Part shown: positions 45,952 to 55,278 of the stretch, one piece after another
Position numbering within the stretch: position 1 is the stretch's first letter
Layout: every line of letters starts with the position of its first letter
Assembly: GCF_024494645.1 (NCBI RefSeq)
Contig: NZ_JANHDJ010000007.1
Location: 186,001 to 250,000, forward strand
Source: Halohasta litorea
GTDB lineage: Archaea; Halobacteriota; Halobacteria; Halobacteriales; Haloferacaceae
Direction of reading: 5' to 3'
Length of the DNA: 64,000 bases
The notes under the pieces: model-generated
The model's input: the letters and a program-made list of their open reading frames with translations, nothing else
Told to the model about the DNA's origin: nothing
Databases searched by the model: none
Program-made: the position numbers and the translations under genes

Positions 45952-46919
45952 TGGCCGCCCTCCGGCGTGGCGACCGCTGGCTCTCCGGTCCCGGTTCCCT
46001 CCTTCTCGACGACACCCTCGCCATCGGTATACGAGAGGAACAGCTCTTCGAGCGAGGTCGACTCGGTTTCGATATCCTGGATCTCGATGCCAGCCTCGCC
46101 CAGCGTCGAGATCACGTCAGTCTTCACGCCCGCTTCACAGGAGACGGTGACCATCGACCCGTCGACCGCGGCTCCCGAGACGCCGTCGAGTCGGCGAACG
46201 GCGTCCAGGTCGTCGTCGGTGGCGTCATCGACAGTGAGAATCAGCGTCGCCTCGCTGTCGCTGGCCTCCCGCAGTCCCTCGATGCTGTCTTCGGTGACGA
46301 GTTCACCCTCGTGGAGGATGCCCACGCGGTCGCAGACGGCTTCGACCTGGCCGAGGACGTGGCTCGAAAAGAAGACTGTCGCCCCACGAGCGGCTTCGGC
46401 TTCGACGATCTCCCGCATCTCTCTGGCTCCACCGGGGTCCAGGCCGGTCGAGGGTTCGTCGAGGATCAGGAGTTCGGGTTCGCCGACGAGTGCCATTCCA
46501 AGCGCGAGCCGTTGGCGCATTCCTTTCGAGTAGCCACCGGCCGGGCGGTCGGCGGCCTCCGAGAGTCCGACCCGGTCTAAGATCTCCGCTGGGTCGTCGT
46601 CGGCCTCCTTCGAGTCGATGGCGAACTCGATGTGTTTTCGCCCGGTGAGGCGGCTGTAGACGTCGAACCCCTCGGGGAGGACGCCGATGCGCTCGCGGAG
46701 CTCGGCGCCTGCGGCCTCGACCGGCTCGCCGAGGACGGTGATCGTTCCCTCGGTTGGGCGGACGAAATCCAGGAGCATATTGATCGTCGTCGATTTGCCT
46801 GCGCCGTTCGGGCCGAGAAAGCCGTAGATCTCGCCGGACTCGACGGTGAGATCCAGATCGCGGACGGCCTCGATGTCGCCGAACCGCTTTGTGACGCTGG
46901 AGAGCTGAATAGCTGACAT
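45948..46919 (-). CDS. ABC transporter ATP-binding protein (ABC-2 exporter)
   Basis: 323 residues. Walker A GPNGAGKST near 36, signature YSKGMRQRLALG near 133, Walker B LLILDEPSTGLDPGG near 155, then HVLGQVEAVCDRVG. The C-terminal extension of about 100 residues is typical of the DrrA/NatA group. Pairs with the permease gene downstream; substrate could be ions, lipid or a small toxic molecule. Confidence 0.9.
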   Translation of the reverse strand: MSAIQLSSVTKRFGDIEAVRDLDLTVESGEIYGFLGPNGAGKSTTINMLLDFVRPTEGTITVLGEPVEAAGAELRERIGVLPEGFDVYSRLTGRKHIEFAIDSKEADDDPAEILDRVGLSEAADRPAGGYSKGMRQRLALGMALVGEPELLILDEPSTGLDPGGAREMREIVEAEAARGATVFFSSHVLGQVEAVCDRVGILHEGELVTEDSIEGLREASDSEATLILTVDDATDDDLDAVRRLDGVSGAAVDGSMVTVSCEAGVKTDVISTLGEAGIEIQDIETESTSLEELFLSYTDGEGVVEKEGTGTGEPAVATPEGGQ

Positions 46920-46978
46920 CTAACTGGACGTTACTTCGGTTGCCGATAAAACGTTGCGGCTCGACCTTTTCCGCCTCG

Positions 46979-47064
46979 GGTTCGCCAAAGGCGAACCGCT
47001 CGGCGCAAAAACGTCCTCAGAAGTCTTCGACTTCTGATGGGCTGCGGTAGAGCTCTGCTCTACC
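46979..47064. repeat. Three consecutive perfect hairpins
   Basis: GGTTCGCC-AAA-GGCGAACC (46979-46997), TCAGAAGTC-TTC-GACTTCTGA (47017-47037) and GGTAGAGC-TCT-GCTCTACC (47046-47064), each a perfect 8-9 bp stem with a 3 nt loop. They lie just upstream of the 85 bp repeat copy at 47071. The uniform design suggests a structured intergenic repeat element. The rest of the 600 bp gap to the next gene shows nothing else. Confidence 0.8.
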
Positions 47065-47070
47065 GAACGT

Positions 47071-47155
47071 CGATGAAAAAGGCGGACGGCTCTGCCTTCG
47101 GCCTCGCTGTCCGGGAACCGCGCTCGCTCCGCTCGCGCCGATGCTGGTGCTGAAC
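47071..47155 (+). repeat. 85 bp direct repeat, copy 1
   Basis: Starts CGATGAAAAAGGCGG and ends ATGCTGGTGCTGAAC. It matches copy 2 (48760-48844) at 78 of 85 positions with no gaps. An internal stem CGGACGGC/GCTGTCCG encloses a GCC-TTC-GGC hairpin; substitutions between copies keep pairing with G-T wobbles. Confidence 0.85.
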
Positions 47156-47537
47156 GCAGCCGCCACCTACTCCAGGCCACAGTTAAGTAATAAATTACCG
47201 CACCTATACGTCGATATAAATAGCCACGGGAGACAACCGCTTCGTGTACTCCGTCTGTGCGAGCAGTCGACCGTTAGAGATGGTTGGGAGACTGCGCTGT
47301 TACAGACGACTATTCAAGAGTCATTTGTCGACTCGTCAGGGTCAGTTGATCGGTTGCAAGACTGGTCGAACCAATTTACTGAATTATAACGTAGGTAGTA
47401 AGACTCAGTCGTATCGTTCTCACCTGTCTTTATTTTTTCTACACCCGCTAGTACTTTCATACATCGTCTGATTGCCTCCGTATGAGTTGAAGTAATTGTG
47501 CACAAGAACCAAATTTCAGGGCCACGAAGAATTCTTG

Positions 47538-48263
47538 ATGGTTCCCCATAACAGCGAGAAGTCGGAGTCGACCGATTCCGTGATCGAAGTCGAGTTTTCA
47601 ATTAGTGATTCGAAATACCCCTTCGTGGCTGCGACACAAGATGGTGATTGCATGATTGAGCTTGCCAAAATGGTACCTCGAGCGGACGCAAAATATGCTG
47701 AATTCTTCAAAATATCTGGGATAAGATCAGACAAGATCCTCGACCTTGCCGGGTCCTACGAAACATTAGAAGTATTCGTCCTCCAAGAATATGAAGACGG
47801 AGGGCTCTTTGAATTCGTTGCGTCTGGAGACTGCCCAGCGTACACACTCGCGGAGCTCGGCGCGCTTCCACGGGAAGTCATAGCTGTCGACGGAAACGGT
47901 CGCATCGTAGCTGAAATCCCTCAGCACTATGATTCATCTGCGATTATCAATCAGTTTCTCGATGAGAATTCTGATGCACAACTCGTTTCGAAACAACAAC
48001 AGGATTCCATCTCGTCAATCTTTACGCGATCAGCATTCCAACAGATGCTTCAATCTGATCTGACCGACAGGCAGCTTGAGGTTCTGCGAGCGGCCTACAA
48101 TGCGGGGTACTATGATTGGCCGCGCCAAGCCAGCGGGAAGGGCGTTGCAGAAGATCTTGGCATCACATCAGCCACTTTCTCAGAACATATTCACGCCGCT
48201 GAACGTAAGCTTCTCACCATCCTCTTTAGTGATTCATGCGAAGAGCAAATTGAGATGAATTAG
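47538..48263 (+). CDS. HTH_10 (bacterio-opsin activator-like) regulator
   Basis: 241 residues from MVPHNSEKSESTDSV. The C-terminal helix-turn-helix reads LTDRQLEVLRAAYNAGYYDWPR then GVAEDLGITSATFSEHIHAAERKLL (residues about 174-225), the typical haloarchaeal HTH_10 signature. The N-terminal half is the BAT-like sensory domain. AT-rich compared with the core. An ATG 14 codons upstream is less likely. Lies in the islet between the two 85 bp repeats, convergent with the HalOD1 gene 12 bp away. Confidence 0.85.
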   Translation: MVPHNSEKSESTDSVIEVEFSISDSKYPFVAATQDGDCMIELAKMVPRADAKYAEFFKISGIRSDKILDLAGSYETLEVFVLQEYEDGGLFEFVASGDCPAYTLAELGALPREVIAVDGNGRIVAEIPQHYDSSAIINQFLDENSDAQLVSKQQQDSISSIFTRSAFQQMLQSDLTDRQLEVLRAAYNAGYYDWPRQASGKGVAEDLGITSATFSEHIHAAERKLLTILFSDSCEEQIEMN

Positions 48264-48274
48264 TGAATTGGGGC

Positions 48275-48607
48275 TCAGGGATTGGCAGCCGCCCGTGAAT
48301 AGAGAATTATCTGCTGACTGTTTTGGATGGTGACGAGGTAGCCTTCATACTGAAATGAAACGATGGTTTCTTGAGATGACGGAGGGGTTTCAGATGGCAT
48401 TTTAAATAATCGATCAAGTGCGTCCGGGTCGACCACGTTATAGAGTGGTTCCAATCGCTCCGGAGAAACCTCAGTTGCAGCTGCCACAGCCCTAATTACG
48501 TTGTGTGAGATGGATTCATCTGGGTCAATTGTATAATGAATACTAATGTGATTATCATGTCTGTTAGCAGATTTATCATCTGGCGCAGTTTCATTTTTTC
48601 GTACCAT
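48275..48607 (-). CDS. HalOD1 output-domain protein
   Basis: 110 residues from MVRKNETAPDDKSANR; an ATG five codons earlier is possible. The core (SISHNVIRAVAAATEVSPER, PLYNVVDPDALDRLF, VSFQYEGYLVTIQNSQQIIL) matches the HalOD1 domain, found alone or on halobacterial regulators. AT-rich, inside the repeat-bounded islet next to the HTH_10 gene, so the two may form a small signalling module, which is inference. Confidence 0.75.
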   Translation of the reverse strand: MVRKNETAPDDKSANRHDNHISIHYTIDPDESISHNVIRAVAAATEVSPERLEPLYNVVDPDALDRLFKMPSETPPSSQETIVSFQYEGYLVTIQNSQQIILYSRAAANP

Positions 48608-48759
48608 CGTATGCTCAATCAATCTGATAAGTTTCAGGTATGACTGACTATTAAAATAATCCCCTACAACTCAAGGGTGGTTCGTGATAGCGAATGAACA
48701 ACTCTCGTCGGACTATGCACGGTATGACAGCAAGACTGCAAGCGCCGGACTTTTTACGC

Positions 48760-48844
48760 CGATGAAAAAGGCGGATGGCTCGGCCTTCGGCCTCGCCGTC
48801 CGGGAACCCCGCTCGCTTCACTCGCGCGGATGCTGGTGCTGAAC
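48760..48844 (+). repeat. 85 bp direct repeat, copy 2
   Basis: 78 of 85 positions identical to copy 1 at 47071-47155, same orientation, 1.6 kb apart. Bases such as CGGATGGC/GCCGTCCG keep the internal stem with a compensating G-T pair. Ends 28 bp before the XPD-like helicase stop codon. Confidence 0.85.
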
Positions 48845-48871
48845 TGTTCTTCTGAGTATTTCATATCTCTC

Positions 48872-51064
48872 TCACGGTTTCGGCGGCTCGCCGTCGTAGG
48901 CCGCGTGATCGGTATAAAAATTCAGCATCGCAAATTTCAGTTTCTCGGGATCGATGTCGACCAGCTCTTCGCGCTCCTCCACGGGGAAACTCTCCCGGAC
49001 GCTGTATTTCCCCATATCCGCGTCCGTGTACCGTCGATCGGCCAGAATTCGCACCCCGAAATCCTCCGGCGATCGAATCACTCGCCCCAAGGCCTGCCGC
49101 GTTTTTCTGACGGTTGGAATCTCCACGGCGTAGGCCCAGCCCGCATCCCGCGTGCGCCGCTGGTCGCTGTAGGCGCGGTTGTAGGCGTCCTGGACCGCCT
49201 CCATTCGCTCGGACAATTGGGGATACGGCACGCCGACGACCACGACCGTCCGAGCGTCGTCGCCGTCGAAGCTCACGCCCTCGGCGAGCGTCCCCCACAG
49301 CGAGGTCAGGAGGGTCGCGTTGTCGCTGTCGACGAACCGCTGGCGCAACTCCTCGGTCGGCGTTCCTGACTCGTCGAGGATCAGCGTGCCGAGCCCGTGG
49401 CCCTCGATTCCCCCGCCACCGAGCCGGTCGTAGTACCGCTCGGCCTCCGAGTACGACGGGAAGAAGAGTAGGGTGTTGCCGGGGGTGAACTGCACCACGT
49501 CCTGGAGCATCGCCGTAATCGTCTCCTGTGTCTCGGGGTCGTCGCGTTCGCTGGCGAACAGCGGCGGCACGTCGGCCGCGTACGTTCGTCGGTTCTCTTC
49601 GGGATAGCCGAGTTCGTAGGCCAGCCGCGCCGGTGAATCCAGCCCGAGTACGTCCTCAGTCACGTCGAACGGCCGGAGCGTTGCACTCATCAGCACGCTG
49701 GCGTAGACCTCGTCGAACAGCTCGCGGGTCACCTCCCGCGGAATACAGGTGTAGAGCTCGGCCCGGCCGTAGACCTCCTCGGTCGCCCCGTCGCGCCGGA
49801 CGCCGACCATCGGATGCTGGCCGAGTTCGCCGCCCTCGGACATCCACGTACTGATAAATCCGGCCGCCTGCAACGTCTGGCACTCCGAGCGGGTCGTCGA
49901 CTCGCCGTTTTTGTACGCCTGTTCGTACTCCTCGTCCAGCACCTTGCCCAACTGCACCGCAAGCTCGGTCTCGATCTCGATGCCGCGGCCCTCGTAGCGC
50001 TGCAGAAACGCCAGCGTCAGGTCGTCGCGCCTGTCGTCGTTGGCCACCGAGATGTCTTCCCAGTTGTCGCCGATCCGCTGGCCAGCCAACTGGGAGCCGA
50101 CGCCGTCGTCGTAGGTCGACTGCAGCGCGTCGAGAAACGCCCCGATCACGTTGCGGGCGGGCTCGGCACGCGAGTCGTCGAGATCCTCCAGTTCGTCGAG
50201 CGCCGACTGGAGGGTGTTCTCTGTCAGCGTCCGGGTGGCGTGATCCCGCGCCGCGCCCTCGATGTTGTGGGCCTCGTCGAACACCGTGATCACGTCGTCG
50301 GGATCGCGGTCCAACCACCGGAAGAACTGCTCGCGGATCATCGGATCGAGCAGGTGGTGGTAGTTGCAGACCACGAGGTCGACGCCCTCCATCCCCTCCT
50401 TCAACAGCTCGTACCCGCAGAGTCCCTGCTGGTCGGCGTATTCATATACGTCGTCTGGCGTCCGCACGTCATCAAAGAGCCACGAGAAGAACTCGTCGGT
50501 GTCGTCGGTGAGGTTGTTGTAATAAAAATCGCAGACGTTGCCGTCTTGTAACTCCTGGAGTTCGTCTTCCACCGAGTCGAGTTCGTCCATCACCGCACTG
50601 CGGGCCTCGATCGCCTCGGAATCGCCGTCTTGACTTGCATCCAGGAGCTCCTGTTGGCGGGCGGCCAGCTGCTGTTTGTCGGTCTCGGTGTCGACCAGCT
50701 CCCGCGTGGTATCCCGGAGGCTCTGACACTCCTGATACCCCACGTCGATGTGGCACATCTTCGCCTTCCCCTTAAAAACGACCGCGCGGATCGGCTCAGT
50801 GCGGGTGATCGCGCGGGCGTCCTCGACGAACTGCCGCATCTGCTGGTGGACGTTGGTCGTGATGACGACCGTTTTGTCCTCTTCGCGGGCGTATTCGAGG
50901 GCGGGGACGAGCGCCGACAGCGTCTTGCCGGTGCCCGGTGCACCCTCTAAGAGGACGTCCCGGCCCTGATCCAGCGAGTTGTCGATCCGGTCGATCGCCT
51001 CCCGCTGGTTCGGATACGGCTCGTCGTACGGAAAGAACCGTAGCTGGTCGTCTGCGGTTGCCAC
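48872..51064 (-). CDS. XPD/Rad3-like FeS DNA helicase
   Basis: 730-residue superfamily 2 helicase. Walker A GAPGTGKT at 41-48, four FeS-cluster Cys (104, 113, 178 and 216; KMCHIDVGYQEC ... NVCDFYY ... GLCGYEL), DEAH box VFDEAHN at 261-267 and motif VI QALGRVIRSPEDFGVRI near 668. The acidic insertion between the second and third Cys is larger than in thermophilic archaea. Role likely nucleotide excision repair or D-loop/RNA-DNA processing; the XPD versus DinG/ERCC2 label remains open. TTTAAA-like sequence before the ATG fits a leaderless start. Confidence 0.9.
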   Translation of the reverse strand: MATADDQLRFFPYDEPYPNQREAIDRIDNSLDQGRDVLLEGAPGTGKTLSALVPALEYAREEDKTVVITTNVHQQMRQFVEDARAITRTEPIRAVVFKGKAKMCHIDVGYQECQSLRDTTRELVDTETDKQQLAARQQELLDASQDGDSEAIEARSAVMDELDSVEDELQELQDGNVCDFYYNNLTDDTDEFFSWLFDDVRTPDDVYEYADQQGLCGYELLKEGMEGVDLVVCNYHHLLDPMIREQFFRWLDRDPDDVITVFDEAHNIEGAARDHATRTLTENTLQSALDELEDLDDSRAEPARNVIGAFLDALQSTYDDGVGSQLAGQRIGDNWEDISVANDDRRDDLTLAFLQRYEGRGIEIETELAVQLGKVLDEEYEQAYKNGESTTRSECQTLQAAGFISTWMSEGGELGQHPMVGVRRDGATEEVYGRAELYTCIPREVTRELFDEVYASVLMSATLRPFDVTEDVLGLDSPARLAYELGYPEENRRTYAADVPPLFASERDDPETQETITAMLQDVVQFTPGNTLLFFPSYSEAERYYDRLGGGGIEGHGLGTLILDESGTPTEELRQRFVDSDNATLLTSLWGTLAEGVSFDGDDARTVVVVGVPYPQLSERMEAVQDAYNRAYSDQRRTRDAGWAYAVEIPTVRKTRQALGRVIRSPEDFGVRILADRRYTDADMGKYSVRESFPVEEREELVDIDPEKLKFAMLNFYTDHAAYDGEPPKP

Positions 51065-51208
51065 AGCCCCTCTTTGGCCTCATCAGTTTAAAAGGTGTGG
51101 TGGCCACGGTGAAAGTGGTCGACCCGATTCGGTCCGTCGGCCTTCCAGAAACTATCGAAATCCGTCGGGAGCGACCGCTTATGCGGCTCTCGTCCGTGTG
51201 TCCTCTCT

Positions 51209-51697
51209 ATGACCGTCGACGGCCTCGCCGAGTACGGAATGGAACCGATGACCGACGCGAACATTCGGAGCTTTCTGTCGAGCCGGAGTGTCGGCGTGTT
51301 GGGACTGCCGACCGACGGGGTGCCCATGCTCCGGCCGCTGTCGTTTTGGTTCGACGGCAAAGACAGCCTCTACTTCGTCTACGTCCTCGGCGAGGAGAGC
51401 CGGAAACACGACCTGAGCCAGCAGGTCGAGGCCGCCAGATTCCTCGTCTACAGCGCCGAGACGCCGTTCAACTGGCGGAGCGTCCTGCTGACCGGCTCGC
51501 TGAGCGAGGTGCCGGAGTCCGACCTCGCGCCACTGCTCGACGCCATGGAGATCCGATGGCGGCCGGACCTCTTCGAGCAGGCCAGCGTCGACGAGCCCAC
51601 CGCGCTCTACCGCTTTGAGATCGACGAACGGACTGGCATCAAACACCTCGGACTGCCGCCCGGGTTCGAAGCCCCGGCCGACGACCGGGTCGACTGA
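51209..51697 (+). CDS. Pyridoxamine 5'-phosphate oxidase-like flavin-binding protein
   Basis: 162 residues. The split-barrel features are SVGVLGLPTDGVPMLRPLSFWFDG (residues about 28-51), SLYFVYVLGEESRKHDL and the KHLG close. Such PPOX-like proteins bind FMN, F420 or haem; cofactor and substrate cannot be read here. MEPMTDANIRSFL shows a family-typical start. Divergent from the helicase gene, stand-alone. Confidence 0.8.
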   Translation: MTVDGLAEYGMEPMTDANIRSFLSSRSVGVLGLPTDGVPMLRPLSFWFDGKDSLYFVYVLGEESRKHDLSQQVEAARFLVYSAETPFNWRSVLLTGSLSEVPESDLAPLLDAMEIRWRPDLFEQASVDEPTALYRFEIDERTGIKHLGLPPGFEAPADDRVD

Positions 51698-51817
51698 ACC
51701 GGTTACCGGACCGCGCCCAGCTACTCTCAGACGGTCGATAGCTGTTGTGGTGCTGTGCGCCACTCATACCGTCCCGAGGCAGTGTGTTCCGCTTCCTACG
51801 CATTGTTAACAGTTGAG

Positions 51818-52069
51818 ATGGCAACCAAACATCCCACTCGAACGGCACTCGTGGCAGACCTCGCAGACTGGAAAGTGGGCGTCATCGGCGGCCTTGGCGG
51901 TGGCCTCGTTTTCGGCATCCTGCTATCGATGCTGATGCCCGACATCATCGGCGGGGCGATCCCCGGCCTCTACGGCTTTAGCAGCGGCGTCGCTGGCTGG
52001 ACGATCCACATGGCCCACTCGGCGGTGCTCGGCGTCGTCTTCGCCGGATTCGCCCGCGCGGTCTGTTAG
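51818..52069 (+). CDS. Small membrane protein, unknown function
   Basis: 83 residues from MATKHPTRTALVADLADWKVG. Two hydrophobic parts (VIGGLGGGLVFGILLSMLMPDIIGG and MAHSAVLGVVFAGFARAV) with glycine-rich packing. A TTGTTAAC sequence lies about 15-20 nt upstream. Haloarchaeal small histidine-containing membrane proteins of this shape are common but uncharacterised. Confidence 0.6.
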   Translation: MATKHPTRTALVADLADWKVGVIGGLGGGLVFGILLSMLMPDIIGGAIPGLYGFSSGVAGWTIHMAHSAVLGVVFAGFARAVC

Positions 52070-52139
52070 GGCTGTTGTACTCAGTGTTCACCAGCCGGTA
52101 GTCGACGATTACTTTTTAAAAACGGCTCTCGGGAGACGG

Positions 52140-53027
52140 TTACCCGAGCAGTTCGACCAGCAGCGCCTTCTGGGCGTGGAGCCGGTTTTCGGCCTGATCC
52201 CAGACGATCGAGCGGTCGCTTTCGAGGACCGCGTCGGTGATCTCCTCGCCGCGGTGGGCCGGGAGGCAGTGCATGACCTTCGCGTCGGTACCCGCAAGCA
52301 GTTCCTCGTTGAGTTGGAACCCCTCGAAGGCCGCGAGTTTCTCCTCGCGTTTGTCCTCTTCGCCCATGCTGACCCAGACATCGGTATACACGACATCCGC
52401 CCCCTCGATAGCAGCCTCGGGGTCGGTGTAGATTTCCGGTTCGCTGCCGAGTTCGGTCGCCCGGTCGACGACGGCGTCGTCCATCGGGTACTCCGAGGGT
52501 GTCGCCACCGTGAGGTCGATCCCGGCCAGCGCACAGCCGATCGCGAACGACTGGCCGACGTTGTTGCCGTCGCCAACCCACGCGACCTGGACGTCCTCGT
52601 CGAACCGCTCGCGGATCGTCAGCAGATCGGCCAGCGTCTGACATGGGTGTGCGTCATCGGTTAATCCGTTTATAACCGGAACGTCGGCGTACTCCGCGAG
52701 GATTTCGGCGTCCTCGTGGCTGAAGAGGCGGGCCATGATCCCGTCGACGTAGCGACCCATCGCACGGGCGGTATCTTTTAAGGGCTCGCCGTGACCCAGC
52801 TGGATGTCCTCGGGACCCATGAAGATCGCGTGACCCCCTAATTGGGTCATTCCGGTCTCGAAGGAGATCCGGGTTCGGGTGCTTGGCTTTTCGAACAGCA
52901 TCCCGAGGGTCTGATCCGAGAGCTGGGCGTCGTCCTCGCCGTTTTTCAGTGCCGCCGCACGCGCCAATACCTCGTCTACCTCGTCGGCCGTCAGATCGTC
53001 AATGTCGAGAAAGTTATCCGTGTTCAT
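52140..53027 (-). CDS. argF: Ornithine carbamoyltransferase
   Basis: 295 residues from MNTDNFLDIDDLTADE. Carbamoyl phosphate is bound by KPSTRTRISFE near 50 and ornithine by HCLPAHRGEE near 262. It converts ornithine to citrulline. A GTG three codons earlier overlaps the argE stop, and either start is possible. Last gene of the leftward arginine operon. The expected DP-to-citrulline pathway continues through argG/argH at the other end of the cluster. Confidence 0.94.
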   Translation of the reverse strand: MNTDNFLDIDDLTADEVDEVLARAAALKNGEDDAQLSDQTLGMLFEKPSTRTRISFETGMTQLGGHAIFMGPEDIQLGHGEPLKDTARAMGRYVDGIMARLFSHEDAEILAEYADVPVINGLTDDAHPCQTLADLLTIRERFDEDVQVAWVGDGNNVGQSFAIGCALAGIDLTVATPSEYPMDDAVVDRATELGSEPEIYTDPEAAIEGADVVYTDVWVSMGEEDKREEKLAAFEGFQLNEELLAGTDAKVMHCLPAHRGEEITDAVLESDRSIVWDQAENRLHAQKALLVELLG

Positions 53028-53032
53028 GGCTC

Positions 53033-54142
53033 TCACTCCGTCGGTTCGCTGTGCTTGCTGTCGCCTGTCTCTACGCCCAGTTGCTCACAGACCTCGATCA
53101 GCACGTCGATCGAGTGATCGAACTCGGCGAGCGAGAGGTGCTCGTGGGGCGTGTGATCGAGGTTCGAATCGCCAGGACCGTAAGAAACGATCGGACAGCC
53201 CCACTCGTCGGCGTAGATGTTCATATCCGCGGTGCCGGTTTTCCGTAGCAGGCGCGGATCGCCGCCCTGCTCGCGGATCGCCACCCGGAACAGCCGGGCA
53301 ACCTCGCTGCGAGGGCTGGTCATCACCGCCGGGATGAACTCCGTCCAGTTGACCGTCCCCGTCTCCAGTTCGGCATCGGAGAGCTCCCGGACCTCCTCGG
53401 GGGTGCGCTCCGGCGGCACTCGGAGCTGGAACTCCATGGTCGACTCCATCGAGAGCCCATCCACTGAAATTCCGCCCTCGAACTCGACGGGTTTGGTCGT
53501 CACCTGTTCGAAGACCGGAATCCACTCGTCGGGTTCGAAAACGTCCTCGACGCGCTCCCACCAGCTCATGGCGTGCTGGATCGCGTTCGGGTCGGGCCGG
53601 GAGGTGTGGCCGGACTCGCTCGTTGCGACGTAGGTGCCCTCAAGCAGCCCCCGGTAGCCCAGCGTGATGCCGTCCCAGCCCGAGGGCTCGCCGTTGATGA
53701 TCGCCTCGGGTGCCTCGCGGTTCTCGATGAGGTGCCACGCGCCGCGAGAGGTCGACTCCTCGCCGACAACACCCACGAATGAGGCCCCCGTTTCCACTGC
53801 AGCGATCGCCATCGCCGCCAGCGGGCCGGTGGCGTCGACGCTGCCGCGGCCCCAGAGTTCGGGGCCCTCCTCGCCGTCTTTGATTTCGACCGGAATGTCT
53901 CCCGGTACGGTGTCGATATGCGAGGTCAGGAGGATCGTATCGTCACCGGGCGCGCGGACGTTGCCGATATCGTCGATCCAGACCTCGCGGTCGTGGCGCT
54001 CGAAGAAGGCCGCCAGCGCCTCGGCGGCCTCGGTCTCGTTGCCCGACACTGAGGGGATCGAGACGAGCTCCGTCAGGAGTTCGCGGCCCTCGGTGTCGAC
54101 CGCGGGATGGTCGAGCACGCTCTCGCTGGCTTCGACCGCCAT
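53033..54142 (-). CDS. argE: [LysW]-ornithine/lysine hydrolase
   Basis: 369-residue M20 metallopeptidase. Zinc ligands: LTSHIDTVPGD, WGRGSVDATGPLAAM and GVVGEESTSRG; overall it matches LysK/ArgE-type hydrolases that release ornithine (or lysine) from the carrier LysW. Its ATG at 54142 overlaps the argD stop as TAATG. Operon position between argD and argF and the presence of lysW argue for carrier hydrolysis rather than N-acetylornithine hydrolysis. Confidence 0.9.
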   Translation of the reverse strand: MAVEASESVLDHPAVDTEGRELLTELVSIPSVSGNETEAAEALAAFFERHDREVWIDDIGNVRAPGDDTILLTSHIDTVPGDIPVEIKDGEEGPELWGRGSVDATGPLAAMAIAAVETGASFVGVVGEESTSRGAWHLIENREAPEAIINGEPSGWDGITLGYRGLLEGTYVATSESGHTSRPDPNAIQHAMSWWERVEDVFEPDEWIPVFEQVTTKPVEFEGGISVDGLSMESTMEFQLRVPPERTPEEVRELSDAELETGTVNWTEFIPAVMTSPRSEVARLFRVAIREQGGDPRLLRKTGTADMNIYADEWGCPIVSYGPGDSNLDHTPHEHLSLAEFDHSIDVLIEVCEQLGVETGDSKHSEPTE

Positions 54143-55278
54143 TACGAGAGTGCCTCCGTCAGGGCGTCGACAACAGTGTCGACGTGGTCTTTCTCGATGA
54201 TCAGCGGCGGCAGGAACCGGACGACGGTTCGGCCCGCGGGCAGCGCGAGCACCTGATGGTTGATCGCGAGATCCCGCAGCACGCGGTTCGCGCCGCGTTT
54301 GACCTCGACACCGATCATCAGGCCATTACCGCGGACCTCCCGGATCGGCAGATCGTGTTCCTCGGCGGCGGCCTCGATCTCGGCAGTCATGTAGTCGCCG
54401 ATCTCGTCGGCGTGGGACGGGATCTCCTCGCTCATCAGAGTCTCCAGCGTTGCGTTCGAGGCGGCGGCGACCACTGGCCCACCCGAGAAGGTCGAGCCGT
54501 GGTTGCCGCAGTCCTCGGCGATCCAGTCGGCACACAGCGTCGCGCCGAGGGGCATTCCGTTGGCAATTCCTTTCGCGCTCGTGAGGATGTCGGGGACGAC
54601 ACCGGCCTGCTCGCAGGCCCACAGCGTGCCGGTTCGGCCGACGCCGGTCTGGATCTCGTCGAAGACGAGTGCTGCGCCAGCGTCTTTGGTCACCTCGCGG
54701 GCCGATTCGAGATAGTCGACTGTCGCGGGGTGAATCCCACCTTCGCCCTGCACCGGTTCGAGGAAGACCGCCGCCGTCTCGTCGTCGACCACCTCGGCCA
54801 ACTCCTCCTCGTCGCCGTAGCTGACGAACTCGATGTCGCCGGCCAGCGGCTCGAAATCCTTCTTATATTTCTGTTTCCACGTCATCGCCAGTGCGCCCAT
54901 CGTGCGGCCGTGGAAGGCGCGCTTGGTGGCGACGATCTTCGAGTTGCCGGTCGCGCTGCGGGCGAACTTCATCGCGGCCTCGTTGGCCTCGGTCCCGGAG
55001 TTACAGAGCCACACCTTCGAGAGGTCGCCGGGTGCGAGATTGGCGAGCCGCTCGTAGAGTTCCGTGCGGACGTCGACCGGGTACGACGCCTGCACGTAGG
55101 TCAGCGTCTCGGCCTGATTCTGGATCGCCGCGGTCACGTCGGGGTGGCTGTGGCCCAGCGGCGCGACCGCGTAGCTCGCACCGAAGTCCAGATACTCGGT
55201 GCCGTCTTCGCTGTAGAGATACGGCCCCTCGCCGTGGTCGATGTCGATGGGTTTCTCGGAGAAAACGAAGCCGCTCAT
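54142..55278 (-). CDS. argD: [LysW]-glutamate-semialdehyde aminotransferase
   Basis: 378-residue class III aminotransferase. PLP lysine in DILTSAKGIANGMPLG near 225; LVFDEIQTGVGRTG near 193 and NSGTEANEAAMKFAR near 92 are family hallmarks. It transaminates the LysW-bound semialdehyde to LysW-ornithine. Its ATG overlaps the argB stop by 4 nt. Substrate assignment depends on the lysW context. Confidence 0.93.
   Translation of the reverse strand: MSGFVFSEKPIDIDHGEGPYLYSEDGTEYLDFGASYAVAPLGHSHPDVTAAIQNQAETLTYVQASYPVDVRTELYERLANLAPGDLSKVWLCNSGTEANEAAMKFARSATGNSKIVATKRAFHGRTMGALAMTWKQKYKKDFEPLAGDIEFVSYGDEEELAEVVDDETAAVFLEPVQGEGGIHPATVDYLESAREVTKDAGAALVFDEIQTGVGRTGTLWACEQAGVVPDILTSAKGIANGMPLGATLCADWIAEDCGNHGSTFSGGPVVAAASNATLETLMSEEIPSHADEIGDYMTAEIEAAAEEHDLPIREVRGNGLMIGVEVKRGANRVLRDLAINHQVLALPAGRTVVRFLPPLIIEKDHVDTVVDALTEALS

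Noticed and set aside
47071-48844. Insertion sequence or transposon
   Set aside because: No transposase or integrase gene is present between the direct repeats and the repeats are not inverted; called a repeat-bounded islet instead.
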